Assembly: GCA_910586035.1 (NCBI GenBank)
Contig: CAJUHT010000013.1
Location: 1-53,213 of the forward strand
Reading direction: 5' to 3'
From: an uncultured Christensenella sp.
Lineage (GTDB): Bacteria; Bacillota; Clostridia; Christensenellales; Borkfalkiaceae
Length of the DNA: 53,213 bases
A model generated the notes under the pieces. That model saw only the letters and a list, made by a program, of their open reading frames with translations, searched no databases and was not told the origin of the DNA. Below are positions 25,704-35,200 of the stretch, in pieces. Positions within the stretch are counted from its first letter, which is position 1, and every line of letters begins with the position of its first letter. Both the position numbers and the translations under genes were made by a program.

Positions 25704-26879
25704 ATGGCGGGAATAGGTAAAAACAGTTCGGGCGCGGGCGCAAAGCAGGACAGCATAGAGGAGCTGAAAAAGCAGTTTGACGTAGCGCACGACAAAATAG
25801 CAAAGATAAAGAACAACAGAAAGGATAAAAACGATTTATCGCGCGAGGAGCAGTCGGAGTTGCGGCGCGAGTATTTAAGAATGGCGCAGATTGCCAAGAC
25901 TCTTTCAACGCGTTTGAACGACGAGGACGAGGCTAAGAGGTTTGCGGGCTTCGTTCCGCAGTTGACCGAGCGCGCGCAACAGTACGGCTCATCCGTAAGC
26001 AGTACCGTACCCAAGACTACGTTCGACGACGTAAAGGGGTTGGAAAACGTTAAAAAGCTTGTCAAGAGCTTTACTTATATGGCGCAAAACCCCGAAGTGC
26101 TTAAATATTATAAGCTGGAAGGCGGGCTGGGAATGCTTATGTACGGCGCGCCCGGCACGGGAAAAACTATGTTTGCCGAAGCCATTGCAAACGCAATGAA
26201 TCTGCCGCTCTTCATCGTTACTCCCGCAGACATCTTCAAGTCGTACGTGGGCGAATCGGAACAGGCGGTAAAACAGCTGTTTCAGGAACTTGACGCCTGC
26301 CCCGACGGCGCGATATTGTTTGTAGACGAATGCGAGAGCATATTTTCCAAGCGCACGCAGGACACAAAGGACTACAAGGCGGCGGTTACTACCGAGCTTT
26401 TACAGCGCATAAACGGCTTTGGCGTAAACGGCGCCAAGAGGATAATGGTAGCCGCCACAAACCGCCCCGATGTCATCGACCCGGCGTATTTGAGGTATAA
26501 ACGTTTTTCGCACTTAATTCACGTAACTCCGCCCGACAAGGAGGCAAAACGCGCAATAATAGAGGGCAAGTTGAGCGGCATTGCGCTTTCGGGCGTAACG
26601 GTGGAGGATATTTTGGAAATGACCGAGCGCAATAAGGTGGTAAACGACCCCAACGTCGGGGTGTACGCCGAGTGCGCGGGCTACTATTCGGCGGCGGATA
26701 TATGCGGAATAATAGAAGAAGCGTGCCGCCAAGCGCTTGAAAGTATGCAGGAGCAGGGCATAAGCACGCCCTTGCCGCTCACGCGCGAAATGTTTGAAAA
26801 GGCGTTTAAGAAAACTCCGCCGAGTATCTCGCAAGAGCTTTTGGACAGTTACGACCGTTTCCGCGAGGACAGGGACTAA
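25704..26879 (+). CDS. Vps4/katanin-like AAA ATPase
   Basis: A 391-aa classical AAA ATPase. The N-terminal about 100 residues are helical with a charged coiled-coil character, comparable in size and place to an MIT-type adaptor domain. The AAA module begins at TFDDVKGLENVKKLV (about 110), with Walker A GAPGTGKT (about 148-155), pore loop region ADIFKSYVGESE (about 175), Walker B ILFVDECES (about 203), sensor 1 VAATNRPDVIDPAYL, and a candidate Arg-finger region LRYKRF. A single AAA ring of this type usually threads or disassembles protein polymers. It ends the soluble part of the operon, just after the helical protein, its most likely substrate or partner. Not FtsH: no TM or protease domain. 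Confidence 0.82.
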   Translation: MAGIGKNSSGAGAKQDSIEELKKQFDVAHDKIAKIKNNRKDKNDLSREEQSELRREYLRMAQIAKTLSTRLNDEDEAKRFAGFVPQLTERAQQYGSSVSSTVPKTTFDDVKGLENVKKLVKSFTYMAQNPEVLKYYKLEGGLGMLMYGAPGTGKTMFAEAIANAMNLPLFIVTPADIFKSYVGESEQAVKQLFQELDACPDGAILFVDECESIFSKRTQDTKDYKAAVTTELLQRINGFGVNGAKRIMVAATNRPDVIDPAYLRYKRFSHLIHVTPPDKEAKRAIIEGKLSGIALSGVTVEDILEMTERNKVVNDPNVGVYAECAGYYSAADICGIIEEACRQALESMQEQGISTPLPLTREMFEKAFKKTPPSISQELLDSYDRFREDRD

Positions 26880-26915
26880 ATAAATAATTTACAATAGGAA
26901 AAAAGAGATTGGATA

Positions 26916-28157
26916 ATGCTTTACATAATAATTGGTTCGGTTGCGGCAGCCCTTGTTCTGGGCGGCGCAATCGCTTTGGTTGTAATAAAGAGTAAAAGGG
27001 GAAAGTCGGCGCCCGCGCCGCGCGCGGAGCAGGATGTTGCCGCCGGGCAAGTTGCCGAGGACAAGCCCGAAGAGGACGTGAAAACTGTTGCGGAGATAGC
27101 CGAGGAAGAGCCTGCGCAGACAGCTAAGGACAGTGCGGAAGATAAGTCGGCTGAAATATCGCAGGACAATGCGGAAGAGCCGACCGAAGAGGTTGAGGAA
27201 GAAAAGCCGACGGCGGAGGAAGAGGAAGGTAACGAAGAAGAGGACGAAGCGGAAGACAACGAGGGCGATGAAGTCGGCGAGCTTGCAATGGTGGAAGAGA
27301 ACGGCAAAGTCCGCTACATAATAATCAAGTACAGTAAAAGCTTTCAGGCAAAACTCATTCAATCGGACGGCGAAACAAAAAATTATTATTCCCGCATAAA
27401 AAACTGCTTGTTGTCGTACGGGGGCGTTAAAAGCCGTATCAGCTGGAAGTGGGAAGCGTTCCGCATCGGCAGGAAAACGGTTGCAAAACTGCGTATGCGC
27501 GGTAAAACTCTGTCTGTCGCGCTCGCGTTAGACCCCGCTCGGTACGAGGACACGAAGTATATTGTGGAAAGTTTGGCGGATGTTAAATCTTATGCTGAAA
27601 CGCCCTGCCTTTATAAAATAAAGAACGACAGACGTTTGAAGTATTGCGCGGAGCTAATCGACGTAGTTATGGCTGAAAACGGGCTTACTGCGGGCTTGGC
27701 TATGCAGGACGAGGACTACGCCGCTCAGTTCCCTTTCGAAACTACCGAAGCGCTTATAGAGCGTAAATTGATTAAGGTGCTTACCGACGGCGAGGCGCAG
27801 AGCGGCACGCAATTTATGCCCGCGCAGGTACGAAGAAGCGTAACAGTGCAGGAAGCGGACAACCTTATGGGCGACGAAGTTGCCGAACTGCTGGTTGAAA
27901 AGGCGGGCGGCGTATCCGACCGGACAAGGACGGGCATTGTAAATATCGATACTCTGTCGCGCTACTTTACCGACGGCGAAACCGTAACGCTGGAAGAAGT
28001 TAAAAAGCGCGTTCCCAATTTCAGCAACAAGGTAACCTATTTAAAAGTGTTGGGGCGCGGCACGTTGGATAAAAAATTGACTGTCGAGGCGGACAATTTC
28101 TCGTTGCAGGCTGTAAAGATGATAGTCATTACGGGCGGCAAAGCGGTAAAAAAATAA
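26916..28157 (+). CDS. Membrane-anchored protein with uL15-like C-terminal domain
   Basis: A 413-aa protein. Residues 2-24 are a TM anchor, followed by KSKRGK, which places the rest in the cytosol. Residues about 35-125 are a long acidic Glu/Asp linker. A conserved domain at about 130-265 (YIIIKYSKSFQAKLIQSDG, ISWKWEAFRIGRKTVAKLR, DRRLKYCAELI) is of a kind that recurs in Clostridia membrane proteins, function unknown. The last about 75 residues match the C-terminal half of ribosomal protein uL15 in pattern: VNIDTLSRYFTDGETVTLEE, then LKVLGRGTLDKKLTVEAD, then FSLQAVKMIVITGG. It is the last gene before the terminator and could tether the complex, or ribosomes, to the membrane. Confidence 0.7.
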   Translation: MLYIIIGSVAAALVLGGAIALVVIKSKRGKSAPAPRAEQDVAAGQVAEDKPEEDVKTVAEIAEEEPAQTAKDSAEDKSAEISQDNAEEPTEEVEEEKPTAEEEEGNEEEDEAEDNEGDEVGELAMVEENGKVRYIIIKYSKSFQAKLIQSDGETKNYYSRIKNCLLSYGGVKSRISWKWEAFRIGRKTVAKLRMRGKTLSVALALDPARYEDTKYIVESLADVKSYAETPCLYKIKNDRRLKYCAELIDVVMAENGLTAGLAMQDEDYAAQFPFETTEALIERKLIKVLTDGEAQSGTQFMPAQVRRSVTVQEADNLMGDEVAELLVEKAGGVSDRTRTGIVNIDTLSRYFTDGETVTLEEVKKRVPNFSNKVTYLKVLGRGTLDKKLTVEADNFSLQAVKMIVITGGKAVKK

Positions 28158-28165
28158 AACTTAAA

Positions 28166-28195
28166 AAACGGAGGGGTAGTGTCCCTCCGTTTATA
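28166..28195 (+). terminator. Intrinsic terminator closing the large operon
   Basis: A 10-bp stem, AAACGGAGGG (28166-28175) with CCCTCCGTTT (28183-28192), a 7-nt loop, then ATAATTTG. It lies 9 nt after the last stop codon. Confidence 0.82.
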
Positions 28196-28255
28196 ATTTG
28201 TAGAATGTAAAATATTTTTAAGGAACAAAACATTTGAATTTTGTGGGTCGGAGTT

Positions 28256-29278
28256 ATGAAAAATTTATTCGATTACGCTAAAAAGGAGCTGTCGCAAGAC
28301 GCGGTGCTGCTTTGGATTTTTGACAATTATCAGGACGAAATAATCGGTTGCGTGGCAAGAGAACTATTAACAGAGTTTTGTAAATTGAAAGCGGACGAAA
28401 TTATTGAAGAACTGTCCGTTTATGCGCAGTGGAAAAGAATAGACGTTTCGGTTTTTATAAAAACAAATTTACGTAACGTGGGTTTGTTTATAGAAGACAA
28501 AACATTTACTAACGAACACAATCAACTCAGTGTTTACGATAAGGCTATTTCACAATACGAAATAAAGTATGGTAAGGAAAACATTTATAAAGTATTTTAT
28601 AAAACCTCGGTTATAGACAATACGGATACTGATAATATTCAATCGATAAATCAAGCGAACTTACAAAATAACGGAAGCGAATGGGTAATATACGATATTA
28701 AAAGCATTTTTAAGCTTTTCGAAAATTACTCGAATTGTGGCAATCTTATATTAGAGCAATATATTGATTATTTAAAAAAAATATTTGACTTGGTTAATAA
28801 CTGTGAGTTGCCGCGCAACAGTAAAACCCAAGAAGATTTTATTTCGTGGAAAGTATTTTTCAATAATGCCGTTATACCAAAACTCGGTATTCCTGACGTA
28901 AATTACTCCGTTAAAGTGTACAGAGGTAAGTTTACGTATTTGCAAGCGTTTAAAGACGGATATGACAAACTTCCCTATTTGGAATTCAGAAGTTGCGATT
29001 TGGTAAACGGAAAAGTTAAAGCGCGGTTGCTTTGTTATGGCGTGGAAGACAATCAGACAACCGTAATGTGGCAGAAAAAAACGATAGAAGCAATAAAGCA
29101 AGATAAAATTTTTGACAGCAAAAGAATTGTAACAAAGAGAAACGGCAAGGATATATTGCCAAAGCAAATAGCCGTATCTCCCCAAAACGTATCTTATGAA
29201 ACTGTTGACGATTTAGTAAACTGTATGAGAGATTATGCGGAATACTATTTAAAACTTATGAAAAGCTTGCGTAAGTAA
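28256..29278 (+). CDS. PD-(D/E)XK nuclease superfamily protein
   Basis: A 340-aa protein of the PDDEXK_4-like group. The core is visible at about residues 60-90: KRIDVSVFI supplies the Asp, then LFIEDKTFTNEHNQLSVY gives the E-x-K motif and the QL.Y signature usual in this family. Members are nucleases or DNA-repair/defence proteins. The rest is helical and unknown. The gene is clearly more AT-rich than the operon before it and follows that operon's terminator, which suggests separate acquisition. The start is uncertain: ATG 28256 has GGAG only 2 nt away and TTG 28241 is an alternative. It converges on the histidine kinase gene with a 22-nt gap. Confidence 0.68.
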   Translation: MKNLFDYAKKELSQDAVLLWIFDNYQDEIIGCVARELLTEFCKLKADEIIEELSVYAQWKRIDVSVFIKTNLRNVGLFIEDKTFTNEHNQLSVYDKAISQYEIKYGKENIYKVFYKTSVIDNTDTDNIQSINQANLQNNGSEWVIYDIKSIFKLFENYSNCGNLILEQYIDYLKKIFDLVNNCELPRNSKTQEDFISWKVFFNNAVIPKLGIPDVNYSVKVYRGKFTYLQAFKDGYDKLPYLEFRSCDLVNGKVKARLLCYGVEDNQTTVMWQKKTIEAIKQDKIFDSKRIVTKRNGKDILPKQIAVSPQNVSYETVDDLVNCMRDYAEYYLKLMKSLRK

Positions 29279-29300
29279 CACGCGGACACCGTAGGATTAG

Positions 29301-31358
29301 TTACGCTTTCAACAGGGATATGTGAAAGACGGCGCCGCCGCGCTCGCTTGAATAGGTAAGCTCGCCGTTCATACTCTCTATAATATTTTTGCAGATATAG
29401 AGCCCAACGCCGTTTGTTTCCGCGCTGTTTTCGGACACGTACGGGGCAAACACGTCTAAGTCGGAGGAAATACCTTTGCCGTTGTCGGCAACGCTTAAAA
29501 CTATTCTGTTTTTTTCCGCCCTTGCGTAAACGGTTATGCAATTGCAATCGGAGTGTTCAACCGCATTTAAAATAATATTGGAAACGGCGTTTTCAAGCCC
29601 TTGCTTCTTTGCAAAAACCTTAAAATTTTTGTCGGCAAAATTCTTTAAAACAATGCCGTTCGCTATGCAGTCGGGGGTGTGAAACTCGTATAAACTTGCG
29701 CACAGCTCCCTTAAATCAACCACTTGCGAAGGCTCGGCAATGTAGTTAAATCTTGCAAAGTTGCCTATTTCGGAAAGATTGGTAACAACGCGCCCCGTGT
29801 TTTGCTTTATAATGTTTAACGCCTTAACCTGCTCGGCGTCCTTTTCCCTCTCTATCAAAGTTTCCAAAAGAGAAGCGGAGGACACGAGCGGTTTTTTCAT
29901 ATCGTGTGAAACGAACCGCAAAAGATTGTCGCGCTCGGTTATCACCGCTTTAATGTCATTTACCTGCCGCTCAACCTCCTTATGAAGATTGGCTGTGAGG
30001 TACGCGTTTGCCTTTTCCGTCTGATTAAACAGAATAAATACGCTTATAAACGTAACCAACGCCGTTATGGCGCACAGCCAAAACATAGGGTTGTATTGCG
30101 CGGGGAATATTTGCGGCAGAAACAGCGAAGCGCAGAACGCAACGGCGATAACCGCCGCGCACACCGTGTGCAACACGTCGCTTTTTCGGTTTTTGCGAAA
30201 GGTTTCTATTCCTATAAAGGTCAACAACGCAACCGTGCCCGCCGCCCGTAAAACTGTGCAAACTATGCGCATACTTTCCGCCGCGGTAAACGGTATATAG
30301 GGGCAGATAAACGCCAACAGCGCGCCAACCGCCATAACGGCGGGGCACAGGTATTTTAAAGGGAACCTGCCAACGTTTACGCCCGCGGACAACAGCGCGC
30401 CGCCCAAAATAAAGAACGGCGCGGCAAGGGAACACGCCGCCCACAGGAGGGGAAATGCGGTTACTCCGTTTGCAAGGAAGCGCGTTAAAAGCATTACGGT
30501 TATGCCGAATATCCATATTATGGAGGGGATAAATTTTGCCGTGTGTTTTAAAACGGACAGCACCGAGAATACGGCGAAAACCACGGCGGTTAAAATGGCG
30601 GCGGCAATAAGCAGATTTTGCGAAGCGGAAATTGCGCCCGTAACCGCGCTTTGTTCGCCGATTAGCGGCGCGTTTTTAACGCCCGAAAAAGCCGTGCCCT
30701 TAGATTGGTAGTGTATTGTAATAACCTGCGCCGCCGCAAATTCGTCGTCCATAGCCTGACGGCGGGTATAAAACTGTAAATCCAAATTTACGCCCGCGGT
30801 CTGCGCTTTAAAATTTTCCGTGCGCTTATCGTAGCTTGTGTTAAAGTTTATAAAGTCGTAATCTTCTATTTCTCCGTTGCGCGCTACAAGTTTAGATTTT
30901 AAATAAACGTTCGAAGCGCAGTATATCTTAGGCAATTCGAACGTGAAGTGCCAATAGTCGCCCGCCTTATATTTATTAAGCGCTTCAACTTGCTCGCGGT
31001 AGTCCTCGCTGTCGGGTTTAAGATTTAAAATTATAAAGACAAGCGTGCCCTTTTCGGCAAAATCGAAGCTCTTGGTTAAGTCTACTATCTGATAATTTTG
31101 CAACAGGCTGTTTGGGAATACAAATTCGTCGGGGATATAGTTTACTTTGGTAATTTGTTGCAGGTCGGCAAGGTCGGTTATTCTTACCGCCGTAACGCCG
31201 CGCCCCATAACTGCGGTGTTTTCGTCGTTTGACAGCGTTCCCAAAGCTTCGGGCGCAACGGCAACGGCTGGCGCGCAGAAGCGCATAATTATTATAAATA
31301 CAGCCGACAGTACGGCGCAGGATATAATGGAAATAATTCTCTTTAAGTAACTATTCAT
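29301..31358 (-). CDS. Sensor histidine kinase with multi-TM sensor
   Basis: A 685-aa membrane kinase. After an N-terminal TM (about 7-30) an extracellular domain of about 210 residues is followed by about seven TM segments (roughly 245-465), like 7TMR-type sensors. The cytosolic end has a coiled coil, the H-box FVSHDMKKPL, N-box NIILNAVEH, G1 VADNGKGI and G2 GVGLYICK. Autophosphorylation of the His is expected, with transfer to the response regulator encoded just upstream. ATG 31358 is chosen: it overlaps the regulator's stop by 8 nt, giving translational coupling; ATG 31379 is possible. The signal is unknown. The divergent surface protein gene is a candidate target by position. Confidence 0.9.
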   Translation of the reverse strand: MNSYLKRIISIISCAVLSAVFIIIMRFCAPAVAVAPEALGTLSNDENTAVMGRGVTAVRITDLADLQQITKVNYIPDEFVFPNSLLQNYQIVDLTKSFDFAEKGTLVFIILNLKPDSEDYREQVEALNKYKAGDYWHFTFELPKIYCASNVYLKSKLVARNGEIEDYDFINFNTSYDKRTENFKAQTAGVNLDLQFYTRRQAMDDEFAAAQVITIHYQSKGTAFSGVKNAPLIGEQSAVTGAISASQNLLIAAAILTAVVFAVFSVLSVLKHTAKFIPSIIWIFGITVMLLTRFLANGVTAFPLLWAACSLAAPFFILGGALLSAGVNVGRFPLKYLCPAVMAVGALLAFICPYIPFTAAESMRIVCTVLRAAGTVALLTFIGIETFRKNRKSDVLHTVCAAVIAVAFCASLFLPQIFPAQYNPMFWLCAITALVTFISVFILFNQTEKANAYLTANLHKEVERQVNDIKAVITERDNLLRFVSHDMKKPLVSSASLLETLIEREKDAEQVKALNIIKQNTGRVVTNLSEIGNFARFNYIAEPSQVVDLRELCASLYEFHTPDCIANGIVLKNFADKNFKVFAKKQGLENAVSNIILNAVEHSDCNCITVYARAEKNRIVLSVADNGKGISSDLDVFAPYVSENSAETNGVGLYICKNIIESMNGELTYSSERGGAVFHISLLKA

Positions 31359-32028
31359 TGTTGTCGCCCGTAAAGGCATAGCCTTTTCCGAATTCCGTCA
31401 AAATAAGCTCGGCACAGCTCTTAGAGGCGGCAAGCATTTTTTTGCGCAGGTTGGAAAGGTGCGCCTTGATGGTGGTGGTGTTCAGGTAGGGCATCTTCCA
31501 TACCTGTTCGTAAATTTCCGCCGCGGTAAAAAATTTGCCCGCATTCTGCATTAAAAACATTAAAATGTTAAACTCGCTCGACGTCAAATCGAGCTGTCTT
31601 TTATTGTACAGCGCAGTGCGCTTGGCTAAGTCCAATACAAGCCCGTAAGAGCTTATCTGCGCGTTGACGCGCGGCAACAGCCTCAAACTCATTCTCGCCT
31701 CTATTATTTGCGGGGAAGAAGGTTTTACTACGTAGTCGGCGGCTCCCGCGGAAAAGCCCTCTAAAACGTTTCCGTCCGAACCCAAATCGGAAAGTATTAT
31801 TACGGGCGTATCGCCCGCGCGTTCAAGCAGTTTAAGTCCGCTTCCGTCGGGAAGAATAACGTCTAAAAGCACAACGTCGAAATTTTCTTTGTCTATCGTT
31901 TCCAGCGCGCTTTTCAGCGTTCCGCAGGCGGTAACCGTGTTGGCTACGGAAAAATAGGCGCACAGTTCTTCGCGCAGTGCGCTATCGTCTTCAACTATCA
32001 AAATGCTTTTGTATTCAACTTTTTTCAT
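31351..32028 (-). CDS. OmpR-family response regulator
   Basis: A 225-aa two-component regulator. The receiver domain has the acidic pair VEDD near residue 14, the phospho-acceptor Asp in VLLDVILPDG (about 56), and the conserved Lys in VVKPSS (about 104). The C-terminal winged helix (about 128-220) has the LTSSEFNILMFLM and TTTIKAHLSNLRKKM helices of OmpR/PhoB regulators. First gene of the regulator-kinase pair. ATG 32028 has no SD; the promoter's -10 box ends 7 nt before it, so the mRNA is probably leaderless. DNA targets cannot be read from the sequence. Confidence 0.93.
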   Translation of the reverse strand: MKKVEYKSILIVEDDSALREELCAYFSVANTVTACGTLKSALETIDKENFDVVLLDVILPDGSGLKLLERAGDTPVIILSDLGSDGNVLEGFSAGAADYVVKPSSPQIIEARMSLRLLPRVNAQISSYGLVLDLAKRTALYNKRQLDLTSSEFNILMFLMQNAGKFFTAAEIYEQVWKMPYLNTTTIKAHLSNLRKKMLAASKSCAELILTEFGKGYAFTGDNNE

Positions 32029-32035
32029 TTACATT

Positions 32036-32064
32036 ATTATATATCATTTAACAAAAACAATCAA
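32036..32064 (-). promoter_or_regulatory. Promoter of the response regulator operon (leaderless)
   Basis: On the minus strand, TTGATT (32059-32064), 17-nt spacer, TATAAT (32036-32041). The start codon begins 7 nt after the -10 box. Confidence 0.78.
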
Positions 32065-32114
32065 CGGCAAAGGGTTAAGATTTGTCAAGAATGCTGTTTT
32101 GCCCGCTTTCACCG

Positions 32115-32143
32115 TTTCAATCGCCGCCGTATTTTGATAAAAT
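32115..32143 (+). promoter_or_regulatory. Promoter of the beta-helix surface protein gene
   Basis: TTTCAA (32115-32120), 17-nt spacer, TAAAAT (32138-32143) with extended TGA. It is divergent from the two-component operon promoter, about 75 nt away. Confidence 0.6.
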
Positions 32144-32160
32144 ATATACGTAATAAAATT

Positions 32161-32206
32161 GCCGCCCCGCGGGGCGGCTGTGCGTTTTCCTTTCGGAAAC
32201 CGCACA
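32161..32206 (+). promoter_or_regulatory. Tandem leader hairpins before the surface protein gene
   Basis: Hairpin 1 is an 18-bp perfect GC palindrome, 32161-32178. Hairpin 2 pairs TGTGCG (32179-32184) with CGCACA (32201-32206) and TTTCC with GGAAA, with a TTTC loop. Both lie in the predicted 5' leader, ending 18 nt before the start. No T-run follows, so they are not a terminator; an RNA regulator or stabiliser is possible. Confidence 0.5.
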
Positions 32207-32223
32207 TATACGCGAGGTGTACT

Positions 32224-35200
32224 ATGCTTTCAAGAACAAAAAATACTTTTATCTGCGCGCTCGTTTTATTATGCGCTATATTATTTGCGGCGCTTAGTGC
32301 GTCCGGCTATAAGCAAAGCGGTAAGACGGCGTATGCGATTTCGACTAATACCCAAACGATAGATTTCGGGAGCGACGGCATAACTTTCGCCGACGCCGCA
32401 GCGGTAAACGAGCTTATAGCCTTGCTCGGCGGTTCGTCCTACGACGATTTGAGCGCAAATCTCACCGCGCCCAAAACCGCGTCGGAATTTGCGGACGCAA
32501 AAACGGTAACGCTCGGCGGTGTTGCGTTTAATATTATGTACGTTTCCAAAGCGGACTACACGGCGAACGGCACGCAGGCGGGCGACGTTATCGTAACGCT
32601 ATGGCAGGCGGACACCGAGAAAGGCGAGGATTACGATTTACAGTACAATGTATGGTATGCAAAAAAAACCGATTACGACTTTCCGCCGACGGTATACGGT
32701 TCAAGCCTTGTCAGAAGCGCGTTGATGGATAAAAACGACGCGGAAAGAAAGTATGTTAAAACCGAAGGCGCAAGCGAACTTACGGCTTATAATTCTTCCG
32801 ACGAAAATTATAATGCTCAACTTGAAATGCGCTGGGCACCTTTCAAGGATACGGACGGCGCGTTTAACGGCTATCTTGCCACGCCCGCGAATATGGCTTG
32901 GCAGGAATGCCAGTTTAGTTCAGATTTTTCGTCTTCTTATTGTCCTAACGACGCTTGGGATGCAAGCAAATTATCGGGCGGACAGTGGAGAGAGGGTTAT
33001 AATCTTTCGTCTAAAATGACGTATTCGGATTGGAAAAACGATAAAATATGGCTTCCTTCTATGCCCGAAACAGGCGATGGCAAAAATGCGTTAGGCTTGT
33101 GGGAAACAACTACTTCACAGCGTACTAATTCTGCATTCAAATACCCTTGGGTTCGTACCGGTGATTTCAGCAGCGCTTACTACGTCTTTTGTATGGATGA
33201 TATGGGTCGTCGCAACGGCAACTATTGTACGGCGTCTCTCACTGTTCGTCCCGCGCTTCATCTTAATTTGAGAACCGTCTTTGACAAGGCGACGAAATCG
33301 TATGATGTTACGATAGGTGCAACGACGACAAAATATGCAACCATAGAGGAAGCGTGGGCGGCGGCAAACGAGGCGGACACGGCAACCGTGAAAATGCTTG
33401 GCGACGCAGTGATAAGCGCTCCGCTGAAAGTCGATTACACAACTATAACGTTCGACTTGAACGGACACAGTTTGTCCGGTTCAGACAGTTTAACTTCCAA
33501 CGTATTTCACATTCCGTTAGGCGCTACGCTCACACTAAAAGATAGTGATACAAGCGGTACGGGCAAGATAATAAGTAACAAAGCCAAAGGCGTTATGGTG
33601 TATGGTACTTTCGTTATGGAGGGCGGCATAATAAGCGGCGGAACGAATGGCGGCGTATGGTTGGATAACGTACTCGGTTCGTTCAATATGAACGGCGGCA
33701 AAATAAGCGGCAACACCCTTAGCTCAGATTATGGCGCAGGCGTTAACATAGCTAACGGCAGGTTTATTATGAACGGCGGCGAAATATCGGATAATACCTG
33801 TGCATATAGCGGCGGCGGCGTATATTTGTCTGGCAACAGCAGCACGTTTACTATGAACAACGGAAGCATTACTGACAACAAAGCCAATGGAGCCAACGGC
33901 GGCGGAGGCGTTTATATGGACGCCGGACTAAACACGTTCAATATGAACGGCGGAAGTATTACCGGCAATAGCGCGCAGGGCGTCGGCGGCGGTTTGAGAA
34001 TGTTGGGCGGAACTTTCAATTTAAAAGGTAAGGTAAATATTTCGGGTAACACCAACAACGGCGTTGCCAATAATATCTACTTTGATAACTCTACATATAT
34101 AACCGTTGCAGGCGCGCTTGAAGACGGCAGTACAATCTGTATTAACGGTTGTAGGCGCGACGGCGAGTACGTTATAGGAAATTACGACAAAACGGAACAA
34201 GGCGCGGAGCTTACAAAGTTTTTCAGGACGGATAAAGAAAACAACTGTCTTACGCTTTTGTCAAGTAAATATATTCGGTTCGGTAAACATACCGCAACTA
34301 CGTCTTGGTCGGTTGATGCGGACAAAGGCACGCACTATCATCTTTGCCAAAACAAATGCGAAGCAAGGTTTGACGAAGGCGAGCATACAATCGAAGATGA
34401 CGATAAGGACTGCACCACGGCTGAATATTGTTCGGTTTGTAATAACATAATAAACGAGCCCGCAACAACGCATAATTTGCAGTATGTTGCCGAAGCTGAC
34501 GGCAAGCACCGTCAAGTATGCCAAAACGACGGTTGCGACCACGCAACCGAACCTGAAAATTGCACTTTCGGCGTTTGGAGCGGTAATGAGGAAGGTCATA
34601 TAAGAAGATGCAACTATAATTGCGGCAATGTGCAAAATGAAGCGCATATCGCGGGAGAGCCGAAACGGCAAAATGAGGTTGCCGCAAGCTGTTCGCAAAA
34701 GGGTTCCTACGATGAAGTGTTGTGCTGTGTAGCGTGTGATTACGAAATAAGCAGAACAAAAAAGTATATTGAAACGACTGCGCATACCTACGGCGAATGG
34801 GAAACTACGCTTTTTCCTACCTGTTCGGCAGTCGGCAGTAAAAAACATACCTGTGCGGTTTGCAATCACGAAGAAGCGGAAGAAATTGCCGCGCTAAAAC
34901 ACGATTATGAAACCGAATTTACTGTGGATAAGGCGGCAACCTGCACCGAAAAGGGAAGTAAGTCGCGTAAGTGCAAGTTGTGCGGCGACCCGCTCGAAAC
35001 GGTTGAAGTGGAGGCGTTGGGGCACGAGTTTGGCGAATGGAAGGTTACCGCAAATGCAACCTGTACGGCAAACGGCGAAGAGGAGCGCGTTTGCGGGCGC
35101 GACGGCGGGCATAAGGAAACGCGCGTAATTCAAAAGGTTAAGCATAAGCTGACTCACGTGGAGGCAAACGCGGCAACCGAAAGCAAAAAGGGAAATAAGG

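Noticed and set aside
5490..28157. Prophage, conjugative element or plasmid identity for the large operon
   Set aside because: No capsid, portal, terminase, integrase, relaxase or replication genes were seen, and it is joined to the chaperone cluster.
29240..29320. Hairpin between the nuclease-like gene and the kinase gene as terminator
   Set aside because: GCGTAA and TTACGC can pair, but the loop is about 26 nt and no T-run follows in either direction.
32134..32223. Start of the surface protein at 32134
   Set aside because: That stretch holds two perfect hairpins and the promoter region. The signal peptide and GAGGTG site fit ATG 32224.
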